Notes under the pieces: generated by a model
The model's input: only the letters and a program-made list of their open reading frames with translations
Databases searched by the model: none
Told to the model about the DNA's origin: nothing
Translations under genes and position numbers: made by a program
In this document: positions 18,319 through 27,143 of the stretch, one piece after another
Numbering within the stretch: position 1 is the stretch's first letter
Layout: each line of letters begins with the position of its first letter
Source of the DNA: Jiangella rhizosphaerae
Lineage (GTDB): Bacteria > Actinomycetota > Actinomycetes > Jiangellales > Jiangellaceae
Assembly (NCBI RefSeq): GCF_003579925.1
Contig: NZ_QUAL01000152.1
Span: 3,339-67,338, forward strand
Direction of reading: 5' to 3'
DNA length: 64,000 bases

Positions 18319-20076
18319 TCAGGACGTGCGCGACCACTCTTCCATGTTGAACGACACCTGGGTCTGGGCGGCGTTCTGCTGGACACCCTCGATGGCAGGG
18401 TTGTGGGCCGTGACGCCCGGGTGCGCGTACAGCGGGATGCTGAACAGGTCGGCCCAGAGCTGGGTCTCGATCGTGGTCAGCAGCTCGACCTGGCGGTCCG
18501 GGTCGACGGTGATGAGCAGCTCGCCCCAGGCGTCGTCGACGGTCTGGTTCGAGTAGCCGTACGGGTTCTGGCCCTCGTTGGTGCGGTAGAGCGAGGCACC
18601 GGAGGTCATGACGCCCGAGCCGGCCCACGCGAACAGGGCGACCTCGTAGCTGGTGACGTCGACGATGCCGGCGCCGAGGTCCTGGGTCGGGGTGTCGACG
18701 ATCTCGAAGCCCGCCTGGTCGCAGGAGGCCTTGATGGCCGCGACCGTGTCAGCGCGCCGCGGGTTCGGGTCGGAGCGCAGGATGCGGATCTGGGTGCCGG
18801 TGGCACCGGCCGCCTCGACCAGCGCCCGCGCGCCCTCGATGTCGGGCTCGTCGTACTCGCCGCCGTAGGCCTCACCGACCACCTGGTCGTACTCGGGGTC
18901 CCACGGGAAGAACTCGCGCAGGTTCATGACGACGGCCTCGGGGTTCGCCGGCTTGATGAGGTTGTCGACGATCTGCTGGCGCGGGACGCACATCGCGAAC
19001 GCCTGGCGCAGGTTCGGGTCGGAGAAGACCGCGCCCTGGGTCTGGTTGAAGTCGAGGTGCTCCCACGTCATCTCGTCACCGGTGATGACCGTGACCTGGT
19101 CGCCCAGCTGCTCCAACGACGCCACGAGGTCGACGCTCACCTGCGGGGCGATGATGTCGACCTCACCGTTGGCCAGCGCCTGGACCTGCTGGTCCTGCGG
19201 GATGAACCGGATGACGATGGTGTCGGTGGCCGGCGCGTCGCCGTAGTAGCTCTCGTTGGCGACCAGCGTCATCGACTGACCGGCCTCCCAGCTGTCGATG
19301 ACGTACGGACCCGACGACGGGATCAGCGCCTGGTCGAGCAGCGCGCCCGGCTCCATGTCCCAGCCGCTGTTCCAGAACTCCGCGACCGGGGCCAGCGCCG
19401 CCATGTCGTCGTTCTGGATGGCCGTGACGAGCTCCTCCGGCGTCATGCCGGCCTGCTCGGCCGCGACGTGCGCGGGCAGGTAGGAGCTGGTGACGACCTC
19501 CCAGTCGGCGAACGGCTCGGAGTAGACGAAGTCGAACTCCTTGTCGCCCGGCTGGCACTGGGGCTTGGCCACCAGGTCGTAACCGGTGGTGCCCGGGACC
19601 GCGAACAGCGGAATGGGCTGGCCGTCCTCGCCGACCTCGTCGGTGATGTACTGACCGGACTGGGTCGCCCACTCGAGCAGGGCGTCGTCGCAGTCGATCG
19701 GCGTGCCGTCGGACCACACGGCGTTCTCGGCGAACGTGTAGTGCACCGTGAGCGGGTCCTCGGAGGTCACCTCATAGGTGCCGAATGCCTCGTTGCGGAC
19801 GATCTCGCCCTGCGGGCCGAAGTCCCACCAGCCGTCGAGCACGCCGTTGAGAACGAACGTGTTCCACGTGCCGTTGCCGGTCTCGGAGTTGCCGTTGTAG
19901 GAGGTGAACTCCGCGTCGGACGCGACCGTGATGGGGCCGCCGGACGAGCCGGCGGGGGACTCGGTGTCGCCGCTCCCGGAGCCGTTGCTGTCGTCGTCGC
20001 CGCCACATGCAGAGAGCGCCAGCGCCCCTGCCGTGAGCACGGCGAAGACCGCCATACCCCTGCGCTTGGTGGTCAA
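18319..20076 (-). CDS. extracellular solute-binding lipoprotein, family 5, third system
   Basis: 585 residues. The signal peptide MTTKRRGMAVFAVL leads to lipobox LSAC, so Cys24 should be lipidated. A Gly/Asp/Ser linker follows. The SBP_bac_5 fold has the blocks VHYTFAENAVWSDGTPIDC and PNLRQAFAMCVPRQ. The start is TTG at 20076, with GAGGAGT at a normal distance upstream. It heads the operon ending at 13388. It is only distantly related to the two binding proteins at 4468 and 8474. Ligand unknown. Confidence 0.9.
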   Translation of the reverse strand: MTTKRRGMAVFAVLTAGALALSACGGDDDSNGSGSGDTESPAGSSGGPITVASDAEFTSYNGNSETGNGTWNTFVLNGVLDGWWDFGPQGEIVRNEAFGTYEVTSEDPLTVHYTFAENAVWSDGTPIDCDDALLEWATQSGQYITDEVGEDGQPIPLFAVPGTTGYDLVAKPQCQPGDKEFDFVYSEPFADWEVVTSSYLPAHVAAEQAGMTPEELVTAIQNDDMAALAPVAEFWNSGWDMEPGALLDQALIPSSGPYVIDSWEAGQSMTLVANESYYGDAPATDTIVIRFIPQDQQVQALANGEVDIIAPQVSVDLVASLEQLGDQVTVITGDEMTWEHLDFNQTQGAVFSDPNLRQAFAMCVPRQQIVDNLIKPANPEAVVMNLREFFPWDPEYDQVVGEAYGGEYDEPDIEGARALVEAAGATGTQIRILRSDPNPRRADTVAAIKASCDQAGFEIVDTPTQDLGAGIVDVTSYEVALFAWAGSGVMTSGASLYRTNEGQNPYGYSNQTVDDAWGELLITVDPDRQVELLTTIETQLWADLFSIPLYAHPGVTAHNPAIEGVQQNAAQTQVSFNMEEWSRTS

Positions 20077-20259
20077 GGTCTGACTCCTCGTGTGTCGGAT
20101 CGCAAGGATCGCAGAATGAGAGTGTGGCTAACACCATCACCGCTACTGACGTACACACAAGGTGGCGGGGCGCGCTGTTACTGACCTGAAACCCAACCAG
20201 GGCCGCAGGCTACGAAATCACAACGGATCGGACACGAACGTTCCCGGAAATTCTCCTGT

Positions 20260-21489
20260 CTAATCGTTCCTGGACAGGACGGAAAGCGACCGGGCCACCA
20301 CGAATCCCGCGGCGGCGATTCCGATTCCGCCGACGACGAATGGCAGTCGCAGGTCGACGGCGCCGAGCAGGCCGCCGGCGAACGTGCCGACCGGCATCAG
20401 CCCCCAGCCGAAGGTCCGCCACGCGCCGTGCACCCGTCCGAGCAACCGGCCGGGCACGAGCTCCTGCCGCACGGTGACGCTGACGATGTTCCACGCCGAC
20501 ACGCTGGCACCCACTACGACGAGTCCGGCGCTCGCCGTCACGACGTGGGGGACGAACCCGCACAAGGCGTATGACGCCCCCGTGACCAGCACCGACCCGG
20601 CCATCATGCGGGCGCGCCCGAACCGCCGGACCAGCCGGGGCGCGGCCAGCGCCCCGAGCACGGCGCCGACGGCCGCCGTCATGACGAACACGCCGTAGAC
20701 GGCCTCCGGCAGCCCGAGCACCTCGAGGGCGTAGAGGACGAACACCGCCTGGGCCAGCGAGTTGAGCAGCGCGAGCACGACGTTGACGCCCCACAGCCGC
20801 CGCAGCAGCGGGTGCCCGGCGAGGAACCGGAGCCCCTCGGCGAGGGAATGGCGGGTGACCCGCTGCGGCGGGGTCTGCGCATGGGCCTCGGCCGAGCGCG
20901 CGGCGCTGAGCGGCAGGGTGAGGACGAGGACGGCGGCCAGCGCGTAGCTGGCCGAATGGAACACGAACGGCAGCGCCGCGGCGACGGCGAAGAACACGCC
21001 GGCCAGCGGGGCGGCGACGAAGCTCTGGGCGACGACCTCGGTGCCCTGGAAGCGGCTGTTGGCGCGGACCAGGCCGTCACGGTCGACCACCGACGGCACC
21101 ATGGCCTGCAGTGCGCCGTCGGCCACCGTCTCGAACGCCCCGAACACGAACACGGCCGCGATGAGGGCGGCGATCACCATGTCGCCGGTGGCCACCAGCA
21201 GGCACACGACGCCCGCGACCACGGCGCGGATGCCGCACGCCACGGCCGCGACCCGGCGCCGGTCGAACCGGTCGACGACCGACCCGGACAGCACGCCGAA
21301 CAGCAGCCACGGCAGGAACTGCGCCACGCCGAGCAAGGAGATGAGGACGGGGTCGCGGGTCAGCGTCGCCGCCAGCAGCGGCGCGGCCGTCGACGCGAAC
21401 CCGTCGGCGAGATTGCCGCCGAGGGTCGCGCCCCAGAGCCGCGTGAACGCCGGGCCCAGCGGGCGCGACGAGCGCACGGTCGCGGTCAC
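20260..21489 (-). CDS. MFS transporter (MFS_3/EntS-like exporter)
   Basis: 409 residues with about twelve hydrophobic segments. The inter-helix motif GSVVDRFDRRRV between helices 2 and 3 is the major-facilitator signature A. The second half repeats a related loop, LVRRFGRARMMAGS. The family includes macrolide and siderophore exporters, so drug or metabolite efflux is a likely role. The GTG start at 21489 overlaps the stop of the ArsR-type gene (GTGA), so regulator and exporter are coupled. The longer open frame to 22128 is a false extension through the regulator gene in another frame. Confidence 0.88.
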   Translation of the reverse strand: MTATVRSSRPLGPAFTRLWGATLGGNLADGFASTAAPLLAATLTRDPVLISLLGVAQFLPWLLFGVLSGSVVDRFDRRRVAAVACGIRAVVAGVVCLLVATGDMVIAALIAAVFVFGAFETVADGALQAMVPSVVDRDGLVRANSRFQGTEVVAQSFVAAPLAGVFFAVAAALPFVFHSASYALAAVLVLTLPLSAARSAEAHAQTPPQRVTRHSLAEGLRFLAGHPLLRRLWGVNVVLALLNSLAQAVFVLYALEVLGLPEAVYGVFVMTAAVGAVLGALAAPRLVRRFGRARMMAGSVLVTGASYALCGFVPHVVTASAGLVVVGASVSAWNIVSVTVRQELVPGRLLGRVHGAWRTFGWGLMPVGTFAGGLLGAVDLRLPFVVGGIGIAAAGFVVARSLSVLSRND

Positions 21490-22088
21490 GGCACGTCCTG
21501 CGCGGCGACCGGGAACGTCCGCACCTGCACCTCGACGATGCGGGCGCCGGCGTCGTCGTCCGGGGCGTCCGCGTCGTCGCGTCCCGCGACCCGCTCGTGC
21601 CAGGCGTCGACGACGGCGGTGAGCTCGGCGCCGAGCCGGGCCAGCTCCTCGGGCAGCAGCCGCAGGTGCGAGGTCGAGTTGACCGTCGCCTGCCCCCATT
21701 CGCGCGGCACCTGCAGGTAGCCGGTGGTGAGCCAGTGCTCGAGCCGCGCGGTCTGGGCGCGCTGGAACTCGTCGACGACCAGCCGCGCGGCCTCGCCGCT
21801 GGCTCCGCCGGCGAGCTCGTAGCTGTCGAGCTCGCTGCCGCCGGGATAGGCGCGCCAGTACCGCTCGCGACCGGCGCCGCGCTGGGGGTCCTCCTCGACG
21901 AAGCCGTGCTTGGCGAGTTGGCGCAGGTGGTAGCTGGTCGACCCGGTGCTCTCGCCGAACCGCGCGGCCAGCATGGTCGCCGTGGCCGGGCCGTACGTCA
22001 CCAGTGCGTCGTACAGCTGGACCCGCAGCGGGTGCGCCAGACCACGCAGCGTGGTCGCGTCGATGCGGCGTCGCGGAGCCTCGGGCAC
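21486..22088 (-). CDS. ArsR-type winged-helix transcriptional regulator
   Basis: 200 residues. The N-terminal winged helix spans roughly residues 10-75 (LRGLAHPLRVQLYDALVTYG, then STSYHLRQLAKHGFVEE). The remainder is a helical, ligand-binding-type region found in the HTH_20 subgroup. It lacks the metal-binding cysteines of classical ArsR. It lies directly upstream of, and overlaps, the MFS exporter gene, so it probably represses that exporter and is released by a drug or metabolite. A palindrome in front of it (22103-22126) is a candidate operator. GTG start. Confidence 0.86.
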   Translation of the reverse strand: MPEAPRRRIDATTLRGLAHPLRVQLYDALVTYGPATATMLAARFGESTGSTSYHLRQLAKHGFVEEDPQRGAGRERYWRAYPGGSELDSYELAGGASGEAARLVVDEFQRAQTARLEHWLTTGYLQVPREWGQATVNSTSHLRLLPEELARLGAELTAVVDAWHERVAGRDDADAPDDDAGARIVEVQVRTFPVAAQDVP

Positions 22089-22102
22089 GGGTGAACGCTA
22101 GC

Positions 22103-22140
22103 GCTTGCCAACACTTCTTTGCAAGCATTCCTTTGCATTG
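22103..22140. promoter_or_regulatory. candidate operator for the ArsR-type regulator
   Basis: GCTTGC (22103-22108) and GCAAGC (22121-22126) form an inverted repeat with a 12-base spacer, 15 bases before the regulator's GTG. The half TTTGCA recurs at 22118-22123 and 22132-22137. This AT-rich patch stands out in a GC-rich region and has the size expected of a dimeric winged-helix operator. Binding is inferred. Confidence 0.5.
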
Positions 22141-22289
22141 CGGCGGCGATTTTACAAAACATGATCGTCCGGAAAATCAAGGGCAAGACCGTGTGATGTA
22201 CGTCCCATCGCCGACAACCTCTGGATTCGTGGCCCCACCCGTGCCAGGCTGCGGCCTATCGCGACCGCCGACGCTCGCGGGAGGCAGTG

Positions 22290-22577
22290 ATGGGAGTGTC
22301 CGAGAGCCGGGCCGCAGTGGCCGAGGCCGTGTCCGCACTCGACGCGGCGGTGGCCACCCTGCGCCTCCATTACGGCGATACGCTCGGCGTCCGCCGGCTG
22401 GTCAGCGACGTGGCCCGGCTCGGCGACGACCTCGCCGAACTCGGCGACCCCCAGCCAGGCCATCGGCCGCATCAGGCCCGGCAGCTGGAGATCGTGCCCG
22501 ACGAGCCGTACGACCCTAGCATGTGGGCCGGCGCCGAGGACGAGGGCCTGGGCGCCCCCGACCGGCGCGCTCCATGA
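22290..22577 (+). CDS. small hypothetical protein
   Basis: 95 residues, probably a helical N-terminus (AVAEAVSALDAAVATLRLHYGDTLGVRRL) and an acidic, disordered tail with WAGAEDEG. I recognise no domain. The codon use is typical of the genome, and a GGGAGG site precedes the start. ATG at 22290 is preferred over the GTG immediately before it. It runs in the same direction as the succinate dehydrogenase operon 75 bases downstream but may not be part of it. Confidence 0.65.
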   Translation: MGVSESRAAVAEAVSALDAAVATLRLHYGDTLGVRRLVSDVARLGDDLAELGDPQPGHRPHQARQLEIVPDEPYDPSMWAGAEDEGLGAPDRRAP

Positions 22578-22651
22578 CCGGTCCCTCCGCCCCCGCGCGA
22601 GGCCGCCCCCGTCCCCGTCCCCCGCTTCTCTGAAAAGAGCGCACAAGAGAT

Positions 22652-23449
22652 ATGGCCGCCCCTACCGGAATCAAGTCTCCGACCCGGGCCCGCATCGCCG
22701 CCCGCACCCTGCGCACCGACCGCTGGTGGCTCTATCCCACGTTCACCGCGCTGGTGCTGCTCGCCTTCGTGGTCTACGCCACCTACCGGGCCTTCGTCGG
22801 CGAGCACTACTTCGCCGAGCCGTACCTGACGCCGTTCTACTCGCCGTGCGTCACCACCGAGTGCGTCGAGGGCTCCAGCCACCTGGGCACCTGGGTGGGC
22901 GACTGGTGGCCGCTGTCGCCGGCGGTGCTGATCCTGGTCATCCCGCTGAGCCTGCGGCTGACCTGCTACTACTACCGCAAGGCCTACTACCGCTCGTTCT
23001 GGATGTCGCCGCCGGCCTGCGCCGTCGGCGAGCCGCACCGCCGCTACACCGGTGAGACCCGGTTCCCGCTGATCCTGCAGAACATCCACCGCTACGCGCT
23101 GTACCTGGCGCTGGCGTACAACGTGCTGCTGACCTACGACGCGGTGATGGCGTTCAAGTCGCCCGAGGGCGAATGGGGTCACATGGGTCTGGGCACGCTG
23201 ATCCTCGTGGTCAACGCGGTCCTGCTGGGGCTGTACAGCCTGTCGTGCCACTCGTGCCGGCACATCATCGGCGGCCGGCTGCGCAACTTCTCCAAGCACC
23301 CGGTGCGCTACCGCGCATGGGGCATGGTGTCGGTGCTCAACGGCCGGCACGCGCAGCTGGCGTGGGCCTCCCTCGTCTGGGTCGCCTTCACCGACTTCTA
23401 CATCTGGATGGTCGCGTCCGGCACCTGGTCCGACCCGCGGTTCTTCTGA
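22652..23449 (+). CDS. succinate dehydrogenase membrane anchor (Sdh1 type)
   Basis: 265 residues with about five hydrophobic segments, for example FTALVLLAFVVYATY, AVLILVIPLSLRL and LGTLILVVNAVLLGLYSL. Histidines lie within or beside the helices (NIHRYALY, SCHSCRHIIGG), where haem ligands or quinone contacts would be expected. It resembles the single anchor subunit of mycobacterial Sdh1 (Rv0249c type), encoded in the same order before the flavoprotein and iron-sulfur genes. It would hold the complex in the membrane and pass electrons to menaquinone. I give no symbol because sdhC/sdhD naming differs for this type. Confidence 0.85.
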   Translation: MAAPTGIKSPTRARIAARTLRTDRWWLYPTFTALVLLAFVVYATYRAFVGEHYFAEPYLTPFYSPCVTTECVEGSSHLGTWVGDWWPLSPAVLILVIPLSLRLTCYYYRKAYYRSFWMSPPACAVGEPHRRYTGETRFPLILQNIHRYALYLALAYNVLLTYDAVMAFKSPEGEWGHMGLGTLILVVNAVLLGLYSLSCHSCRHIIGGRLRNFSKHPVRYRAWGMVSVLNGRHAQLAWASLVWVAFTDFYIWMVASGTWSDPRFF

Positions 23450-23465
23450 GGAGCAGAGCGACACC

Positions 23466-25253
23466 ATGGCTGAAATCGAACGCCACAGCTTCGACGTGCT
23501 CGTGGTCGGCGCCGGCGGCGCCGGTCTGCGGGCGGCCATCGCGGCCCACGACGCGGGCGCGAAAGTCGGCATCGTCTGCAAGTCGCTGCTGGGCAAGGCG
23601 CACACCGTCATGGCCGAGGGCGGCATCGCCGCCGCCATGGCGAACGTGTGGAAAGAGGACAACTGGAAGGTGCACTTCCGCGACACCATGCGTGGCGGGA
23701 AGATGCTCAACCACTGGCGCATGGCCCAGCTGCACGCGCAGGAGGCGCCCGATCGCGTCCGCGAGCTCGAGGAGTGGGGCGCGCTGTTCGACCGCACCCC
23801 CGACGGCCTGATCTCGCAGCGCGACTTCGGCGGCCACCGCTACGCCCGGCTGGCACACGTCGGCGACCGCACGGGCCTCGAGCTCATCCGCACCCTGCAG
23901 CAGCGCGCCGTGGCCCTCGGCATCGAGGTGTTCATGGAGTGCACCGTCACGCGCCTGTTCAAGGACGGCGGCCGCATCGCCGGCGCGTTCGGCTACTGGC
24001 GCGAGTCCGGCCGGTTCGTCGCCTTCGAGGCGCCGTCGGTCGTGCTGGCCACCGGCGGCATCGGCAAGTCGTACAAGGTGACATCGAACTCGTGGGAGTA
24101 CACCGGTGACGGCCACGCGCTGGCGCTGGAGGCCGGCGCGAGCCTGGTGAACATGGAGTTCGTCCAGTTCCACCCGACCGGCATGGTCTGGCCGCCGTCG
24201 GTGAAGGGGATCCTGGTCACCGAGTCGGTCCGCGGCGACGGCGGCGTGCTGCGCAACAGCGAGGGCCGCCGGTTCATGTTCGACTACATCCCCGAGTTCT
24301 TCAAGGCCGAGACGGCGGACTCCGAGGAGGAGGCCGACCGCTGGTACGAGGACAAGACGAACAACCGCCGGCCGCCGGAGCTGCTCCCCCGCGACGAGGT
24401 CGCCCGGGCCATCAACGCCGAGGTCAAGGCCGGTCGCGGGTCGCCGCACGGCGGCGTGTTCCTCGACATCGCCTCGCGCCGCACGCCCGAGTACATCCGC
24501 CGCCGGCTCCCGTCGATGTACCACCAGTTCAAGGAGCTGGCCGACGTCGACATCACGGCCGAGCCGATGGAGGTCGGCCCGACGTGCCACTACGTCATGG
24601 GCGGCGTCGCGGTCGACCCCGACACCGGCGAGTCGGCGGTGCCGGGCCTGTACGCCGCGGGCGAGGTGGCCGGCGGCATGCACGGCGCCAACCGCCTGGG
24701 CGGCAATTCGCTCTCCGACCTGCTGGTCTTCGGCCGGCGGACGGGGCTCAACGCGGCCTACGCGGCGGCTCGGCTGAAGCGGCGGCCCGAGATCGGCGAC
24801 GACGACGTCCGCGCGGCCTCGGAGCACGCGCTGGCGCCGTTCGGCATCGAGGGCGGCGAGAACCCGTACGCCGTCCAGCACGACCTGCAGGAGGTCATGC
24901 ACAACCTCGTCGGCATCATCCGGACCGCCGACGAGATGGAGCAGGCGCTGACCGACCTGGCCGCGCTGCGCGAGCGGATCACCCGGCTCAGCGTCGAGGG
25001 GCACCGGCAGTACAACCCGGGCTGGCACCTGGCGCTGGACCTGCACAACATGCTGCGGGTTTCCGAATGCATCGCGAAGGCCGCGCTGGAGCGGACGGAG
25101 AGCCGCGGCGGCCACACCCGCGACGACTACCCCGCGACCGACGACTCCTGGGGCAAGGTCAACCTGCACTGCCGCCTCGACGGCGACGGCGTCGCCATCG
25201 CGCGCGAGCCGCTCCCCCAGATGCCCGACGACCTGCGCGAGCTGTTCAACTAG
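23466..25253 (+). CDS. sdhA: succinate dehydrogenase/fumarate reductase flavoprotein subunit
   Basis: Catalytic FAD subunit (595 residues) that oxidises succinate to fumarate in the TCA cycle and respiratory chain. The nucleotide-binding motif GAGGAG is at 15-20. The covalent-FAD histidine is expected at His46 in GKAHTVMAEGGIA. The substrate-site block FHPTGM and the catalytic arginine region TESVRGDGG are present. The C-terminal helical domain is intact. It begins 16 bases after the anchor gene and ends 12 bases before the iron-sulfur gene. The short lengths of the three subunits and their order match Sdh1 of actinomycetes. Confidence 0.96.
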   Translation: MAEIERHSFDVLVVGAGGAGLRAAIAAHDAGAKVGIVCKSLLGKAHTVMAEGGIAAAMANVWKEDNWKVHFRDTMRGGKMLNHWRMAQLHAQEAPDRVRELEEWGALFDRTPDGLISQRDFGGHRYARLAHVGDRTGLELIRTLQQRAVALGIEVFMECTVTRLFKDGGRIAGAFGYWRESGRFVAFEAPSVVLATGGIGKSYKVTSNSWEYTGDGHALALEAGASLVNMEFVQFHPTGMVWPPSVKGILVTESVRGDGGVLRNSEGRRFMFDYIPEFFKAETADSEEEADRWYEDKTNNRRPPELLPRDEVARAINAEVKAGRGSPHGGVFLDIASRRTPEYIRRRLPSMYHQFKELADVDITAEPMEVGPTCHYVMGGVAVDPDTGESAVPGLYAAGEVAGGMHGANRLGGNSLSDLLVFGRRTGLNAAYAAARLKRRPEIGDDDVRAASEHALAPFGIEGGENPYAVQHDLQEVMHNLVGIIRTADEMEQALTDLAALRERITRLSVEGHRQYNPGWHLALDLHNMLRVSECIAKAALERTESRGGHTRDDYPATDDSWGKVNLHCRLDGDGVAIAREPLPQMPDDLRELFN

Positions 25254-25265
25254 GAGAGTGTGATC

Positions 25266-26054
25266 GTGGGATACGACCTGAAGATGAAGGTGTGGCGGGG
25301 CGACGCCACCGGCGGCGACCTGGTGGACTACACCGTCCCCGTCGAAGAGGGCGAGGTGGTCCTCGACGCGCTGCGCCGCATCCAGGCGACGCAGTCGGGC
25401 GACCTCGCTGTGCGGTGGAACTGCAAGGCCGGCAAGTGCGGCTCGTGCAGCACCGAGATCAACGGCAAGCCCCGGCTGGCCTGCATGACCCGGCTCTCGA
25501 CGTTCGAGCCGGGCGAGACGGTGACCGTGACGCCGCTGCGCACCTTCCCGGTGGTCCGCGACCTCGTCACCGACGTCTCGTACAACTACCGCGTCGCCGA
25601 GACCGTCCCGGCGTTCGCGCCGGAGCCGCGGCCCGCCGACGGCCAGTACCGCATGCAGCAGGTCGACGTCGAGCGCGGACAGGAGTTCCGCAAGTGCATC
25701 GAGTGCTTCCTGTGCCAGAACGTGTGCCACGTCATCCGTGACCACGAGGAGAACAAGCAGGCCTTCTCCGGCCCGCGGTTCTTCCTGCGCTACGCCGAGC
25801 TCGAGATGCACCCGCTGGACACCAACGACCGCCGCGCGCTGGCCCGCGAGCAGGCCGGCATCGGGCTGTGCAACATCACCAAGTGCTGCACGGAGGTGTG
25901 CCCCGAGGGCATCCACATCACCGACAACGCGATCATCCCGATGAAGGAGCGCGTGGTCGACCGGTCCTTCGACCCGGTCACCTGGCTGGGCCGGAAGATC
26001 TTCCGCCGCGACCAGCTGCCGGAGGCGCAGGTCCCCCAGGGCCGGGCGGAATGA
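25266..26054 (+). CDS. sdhB: succinate dehydrogenase/fumarate reductase iron-sulfur subunit
   Basis: About 262 residues that carry electrons from the flavoprotein to the membrane anchor. All three cluster motifs are visible: CKAGKCGSC plus a later Cys for the 2Fe-2S cluster, CIECFLCQNVC for the 4Fe-4S cluster, and CNITKCCTEVCPEG completing the remaining clusters. Two GTG starts are possible, 25260 and 25266. The AGGAG at 25252-25256 fits 25266 better in spacing. Last gene of the three-gene operon. Confidence 0.95.
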   Translation: MGYDLKMKVWRGDATGGDLVDYTVPVEEGEVVLDALRRIQATQSGDLAVRWNCKAGKCGSCSTEINGKPRLACMTRLSTFEPGETVTVTPLRTFPVVRDLVTDVSYNYRVAETVPAFAPEPRPADGQYRMQQVDVERGQEFRKCIECFLCQNVCHVIRDHEENKQAFSGPRFFLRYAELEMHPLDTNDRRALAREQAGIGLCNITKCCTEVCPEGIHITDNAIIPMKERVVDRSFDPVTWLGRKIFRRDQLPEAQVPQGRAE

Positions 26055-26096
26055 TCCCGGCCGCCGCCGGGTACGCCCGGTAGCGGAGGTGCACCG

Positions 26097-26393
26097 ATGA
26101 CCCTGCTCGACGACGACGGCGTCCGGGCGGCCCTGGAGGGGCTGCCCGGCTGGTCCGGCGACACGTCGGCCATCACCCGCGGCGTCGAGGCGCCGGACTT
26201 CCCCACCGGGATCCGGATCGTCGACGACGTCGCGGAGGCGGCCGAGGCGGCCGACCACCACCCGGACATCGACATCCGCTGGCGCACGCTGACGTTCACG
26301 CTGGCCACCCACTCCGAGGGCGGCGTCACCCAGAAGGACGTCGACCTCGCCGGCCGCATCGACGAGATCGCCGCCCGCCACGGCGCGAGGTGA
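26097..26393 (+). CDS. 4a-hydroxytetrahydrobiopterin dehydratase (pterin carbinolamine dehydratase)
   Basis: 98 residues, the normal length of the family. It dehydrates 4a-hydroxytetrahydropterin, the product of aromatic amino acid hydroxylases. The active-site segment AADHHPDIDIRW has the paired histidines of the family, followed by VTFTL-type strand LTFTLATHS and a third conserved region ending VTQKDVDLA. A GGAGG site precedes the ATG. It follows sdhB by 42 bases and may be cotranscribed, with no obvious functional link. No pterin-dependent hydroxylase lies in the window. Confidence 0.88.
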   Translation: MTLLDDDGVRAALEGLPGWSGDTSAITRGVEAPDFPTGIRIVDDVAEAAEAADHHPDIDIRWRTLTFTLATHSEGGVTQKDVDLAGRIDEIAARHGAR

Positions 26394-26545
26394 CCACGCG
26401 ACCCACTGTCGATCGTGGAGTTGTGCGGCCATCTATCGGACATTTCACCCCACAATCGCCGAAGAACTCCAAGATCAACTTGGTGGTCGGCCCGCACGGC
26501 GGCGGCGCCGGCCGGCGAACCGCAAGCCGGGCCCGGTCGTCGCGA

Positions 26546-27139
26546 TCAGCGGTGCCGCAGCACGCTGACGGCGAAGTCGGCGTCGTCGTGCCAGGCGCGC
26601 AGGTCCCAGGTGGCGAACCGGTGCTCCAGCCGCAGCCCGGCGTCGTCGACGTAGCGGTCGAAGTCGGCCAGCGCGAGGTTGCGGTTCACGTGGAAGCCGG
26701 CGACGACGAAGCCGTCCGGCACCACATGGGCACCCACCCGCCGCAGCACGTCGGTCTCCGTCCCCGGCGCCACGAACACCATGACGTTGCCGGCCAGCAC
26801 CGCGGCGTCGAACGTCTCGCCGAGGTCCAGTTCGCTCAGGTCGCCGACGAGGTAGCGCGGCCCCGGGTAGTCCGTCCGTGCCGCCTCGATCAGCGCCGGG
26901 TCGACGTCGACGCCGACGACGGTGTGGCCGCGCTCGTGCAGCGCAGCGGCGATGCGCCCGGTGCCGCAGCCGGCGTCGAGTACCCGGGCATCGCGCGGCA
27001 GCATGGCGTCGACCAGCCGGGCCTCACCGGCGAGGTCGGCACCCTCGGCCGCGAGCTGCCGGAACCGCTCGATGTACCACTGCGAGTGGCCCTCTTTCGT
27101 CTCGGACATCCACCGCGTCGGCTTCGCCACATCCCCCAT
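26546..27139 (-). CDS. class I SAM-dependent methyltransferase
   Basis: 197 residues. The SAM-binding motif I VLDAGCGTGRIA is at 53-64, with the acidic end of strand 2 in VVGVDVDPALIEAA. It fits the small Methyltransf_25/11 type; the methyl acceptor is unknown. I start at the ATG at 27139 (MGDVAKPT), since the longer frame reads through the end of the previous gene. That places the start within a few bases of the corrected stop of the sialidase-like gene, so it is probably the last gene of that operon. It is convergent with the pterin dehydratase gene. Confidence 0.83.
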   Translation of the reverse strand: MGDVAKPTRWMSETKEGHSQWYIERFRQLAAEGADLAGEARLVDAMLPRDARVLDAGCGTGRIAAALHERGHTVVGVDVDPALIEAARTDYPGPRYLVGDLSELDLGETFDAAVLAGNVMVFVAPGTETDVLRRVGAHVVPDGFVVAGFHVNRNLALADFDRYVDDAGLRLEHRFATWDLRAWHDDADFAVSVLRHR

Positions 27140-27143
27140 CACA

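Noticed and set aside
20260-22128. A 622-residue regulator-exporter fusion
   Set aside because: The extra N-terminus reads the ArsR-type gene out of frame. GTG 21489 with the GTGA overlap gives a normal 409-residue MFS protein.
23388-26432. A 1014-residue open frame on the minus strand opposite the succinate dehydrogenase genes
   Set aside because: It is the mirror of three clearly conserved genes. High GC keeps antisense frames open, and its sequence is low-complexity (Arg/Val/Asp/His) without domains.
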